In this document: piece by piece, positions 61,786 through 64,000 of the stretch | How the letters are laid out: each line of letters begins with the position of its first letter | How positions within the stretch are numbered: position 1 is the stretch's first letter | DNA from: Dugong dugon | Taxonomy: Eukaryota > Chordata > Mammalia > Sirenia > Dugongidae | DNA length: 64,000 bases | Direction of reading: 5' to 3' | NCBI GenBank assembly: GCA_030035585.1 | Contig: CM057465.1 | Location: 3,137,501 to 3,201,500, forward strand | Program-made: the position numbers and the translations under genes | Notes under the pieces: model-generated | The model's database searches: none | Told to the model about the DNA's origin: nothing | Seen by the model: the letters and a program-made list of their open reading frames with translations, nothing else

Positions 61786-64000
61786 CAGCAAAAAACTTCC
61801 ATCTATCAATAATTACACTGAAGGTAAATGGACTCAATGCACCCATAAAGAGACGGAGAGTGGCAGAATGGATAAGAAAACAGGATCCATCAATATGCTG
61901 TCTACAAGAGACACACCTTAGAAACAAAGATGTGAATTTATTAAAAATCAAAGGTTGGAAAAAAATATATCAAGCTAACAACTACCAAAAAAGAGCAGGA
62001 GTGGCAATTACTAATCTCAGATAAAATAGACTTTAAAACAAAATCTACCATGAAAGACAAAGAAGGACACTATATAATGATTAAGGGGACGATCCATCAT
62101 GAAGACATAACCATAATAAATATGCATCCAATGACAGGGCTCCAAAATACATAAAAAAAAACTCTAACAGCACTGAAAAGAGAAATTGACAGTTCCACAA
62201 TAATAGTAGGAGACTTCAACACACCACTCTCGGTAAAGGACAGAACAACTAAAAAGAAACTCAGCAAAGATATAGAAGACCTAAAGGACACAATCAGCCA
62301 ACTGGACCTCATAGACATATAGAACAATCCATCCAACTGCTGCAAAGTACACATTCTTTTCCAATGTACATGGAACGTTCTCCAGAATAGACCACATCTT
62401 AGGCCACAGAGCAATCCTCAACAAGATCCAAAACGCTGAGATAATTCACAGTATCTTCTCTGACCACAATGCCATCAAGGTAGAAATTAACACTAGAAAG
62501 AGCAAGGAAAAAAAATCAAACACATGGAAACTGAATAATACTCTGCTTACACATCAATGGGAAATAGAAGAAATCAGAGATGGAATTAAAAAATTCCTAG
62601 AATCAAATGAAAACGAAAACACATCATACCAAAACCTTTGGGACACAGCAAAGGCAGTCCTCAGAGGACAATTTATAGCAATAGATGCACATATCAAAAA
62701 AGAAGAAATGGACAAAATCAAAACATTAACTACAGAACTCAAACAAATAGAAAGAGAACAGCAAAAAAACCCTACAACCACCGGAAGAAAGGAAATACTA
62801 ATTATCAGAGCAGAAATAAATGATATAGAGAACAGAAAAACAATAGAAAGAATCAAGAAAACCAAAAGTTGGTTCTTTGAAAGAATCAACAAAATCGACA
62901 AACCACTGGCCAGATTGACAAAAGAAAAACAGCAGAGGGCACAAATAACCCAAAGAAGGAATGAAATGGGGGACATTACTACAGATCCAACTGAAATAAA
63001 AAGGATTATACCAGAATATTATGAAAAACTATTTTCCAACAAATTTGAAAACCTAGAGGAAATGGATATATTTCTAGAAACACACAGCCTACCCAACCTT
63101 CAACAAAGTGATAATGAAAATCTGAATAGACCCATAACAGGAGAAGAGATTGAAAAGGTGATAAAAAAAAATCCCAACCAAAAAAAGCCCTGGCCCAGAT
63201 GGCTTCACTGGAGAATTCTACAAAACATTTACAGAAGAGCTTGTACCAGTTCTACTCAAGCTATTTCAGAGCATAGAAGAGGAAGCAACACTTCCAAATT
63301 CATTGTATGAAGCCAGCACAATGCTGATACCATAACCGGGCAAAGACATCACAAAAAAAGAAAATTACAGACCAATATCTCTCATGAATATAGATGCAAA
63401 AATTCTGAACAAAATTATAGCCAATACAATTCAGTATCATATCAAAAAAATAATACACCACGACCAAGTAGGATTCATACCAGGTATGCAAGGATGGTTT
63501 AACATTAGAAAATCAATCAACTTAATGCACCACATAAATAAAAGGAAAGAAAAGAATCACATGATCATCTCAATTGACGCAGAAAAGGCATTTTACAAAG
63601 TCCAACACCCATTCCTGATAAAAGCTCTCAATAAAATAGGTATAGAAGGGAAATTTCTCAACATAATAAAGGGCATTTATGCAAAACCAACAGCCAACAT
63701 CATTCTTAATGGAGAGAGGCTGAAAACATTCCCCTTGAAAACAGGAACAAGACAAGAATGCCCTTTATCACCACTCCTATTTAACATTGTGCTAGAAGTT
63801 CTAGCTAGAGCAATAAGGCAAGAGAAAGAAATTAAGGGCATCCAAATTGGTAATGAAGAAGTTAAACTCTCCCTGTTTGCAGATGATATGATACTATACA
63901 TAGAAAACCCTAAAGACTCCACGAGAAATCTACTGGAACTAATAGAAAGATTCAGCAGAGTAGCAGGATACAAGATAAACATTCAAAAATCAGTTGGATT
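61782..64000 (+). pseudogene. L1 copy C ORF2 5' part, broken and cut by window edge
   Basis: Starts MTAKNFHLSIITLKVNGLNAPIKR (N of the usual LNVNG changed to K). Endonuclease pieces: CCLQETHLRNKDVNLLKIKGWKK and an intact IVGDFNTPLS near 62205. Linker 62708-63310: [41 protein letters not shown] near 63590 (D of FDKV replaced by Y), [14 protein letters not shown] near 63745 (G to E) and LFADDMILY near 63880, catalytic Asp pair intact. At least four frame changes or stops are visible. The thumb and C-terminal regions lie beyond the window. Confidence 0.94.

Larger units (their letters stand above)
58593..64000 (+). mobile_element. L1 LINE copy C, cut by window edge
   Basis: Same lineage as copy B: 'gctagatggcgctctaggcag' start, a monomeric GC-rich 5' UTR, ORF1 60354-61351, an inter-ORF region and ORF2 from 61782 running out of the window. 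Its 3' end is not seen. It is close to copy B in both ORFs and carries fewer ORF1 breaks. Confidence 0.96.

Overview
This window is intergenic mammalian DNA, almost certainly from an afrotherian and most likely a paenungulate such as elephant. The evidence is the repeat content. Many copies belong to two tRNA-headed SINE types whose 3' ends match an RTE-clade LINE, as in the AfroSINE families. RTE fragments, three lineages of young L1, old L1, MIR, MaLR-type LTRs and DNA-transposon fossils are also present. I recognise no host protein-coding gene, no structural RNA gene and no CRISPR array. Every long coding signal belongs to a LINE.

Layout. 1-7694: a mosaic of RTE pieces, SINEs, MIRs, one or two MaLR-like LTRs and an old antisense L1. 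7695-15345: a full-length but decayed L1 (copy A) inserted into that old L1, with target-site duplications. 15346-19910: the old L1 resumes; it is interrupted by a SINE that itself carries a 1.9 kb antisense L1 5' fragment. 20116-22285: a small TA-flanked MITE, a CT-rich tract and a tRNA-Gly SINE. 22286-30918: a full-length L1 (copy B, 8.6 kb) with a GC-rich 5' UTR built of tandem monomers and a 15-bp target-site duplication. 30950-39260: L2-like, LTR-like, old L1, hAT-like, SINE and RTE pieces, plus an unusual 202-bp palindrome at 37036-37237. 39265-39953: a TA-flanked, pogo-like DNA element. 40322-49518: SINEs, MIR, simple repeats, old L1, RTE and unassigned DNA. 49565-51992: a fossil MaLR provirus in antisense. 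52005-54613: a nearly complete but broken RTE LINE. 54614-55270: an orphan L1 5' end and a tRNA-Gly SINE. 58593-64000: a third young L1 (copy C), cut by the window edge in its reverse-transcriptase region.

How the parts relate. The RTE supplies the SINE 3' tails and, as can be read directly here, apparently the SINE body as well: the SINE middle matches the RTE 5' UTR at about 52100-52185. The three L1 copies share an inter-ORF region of about 430-460 nt. It holds a lysine-rich reading frame of 87-96 codons that in copies A and B ends in an ATGA overlap with the ORF2 start. This conserved-looking small ORF, the antisense frame in the 5' UTR monomers and the palindromic element are the most interesting leads.
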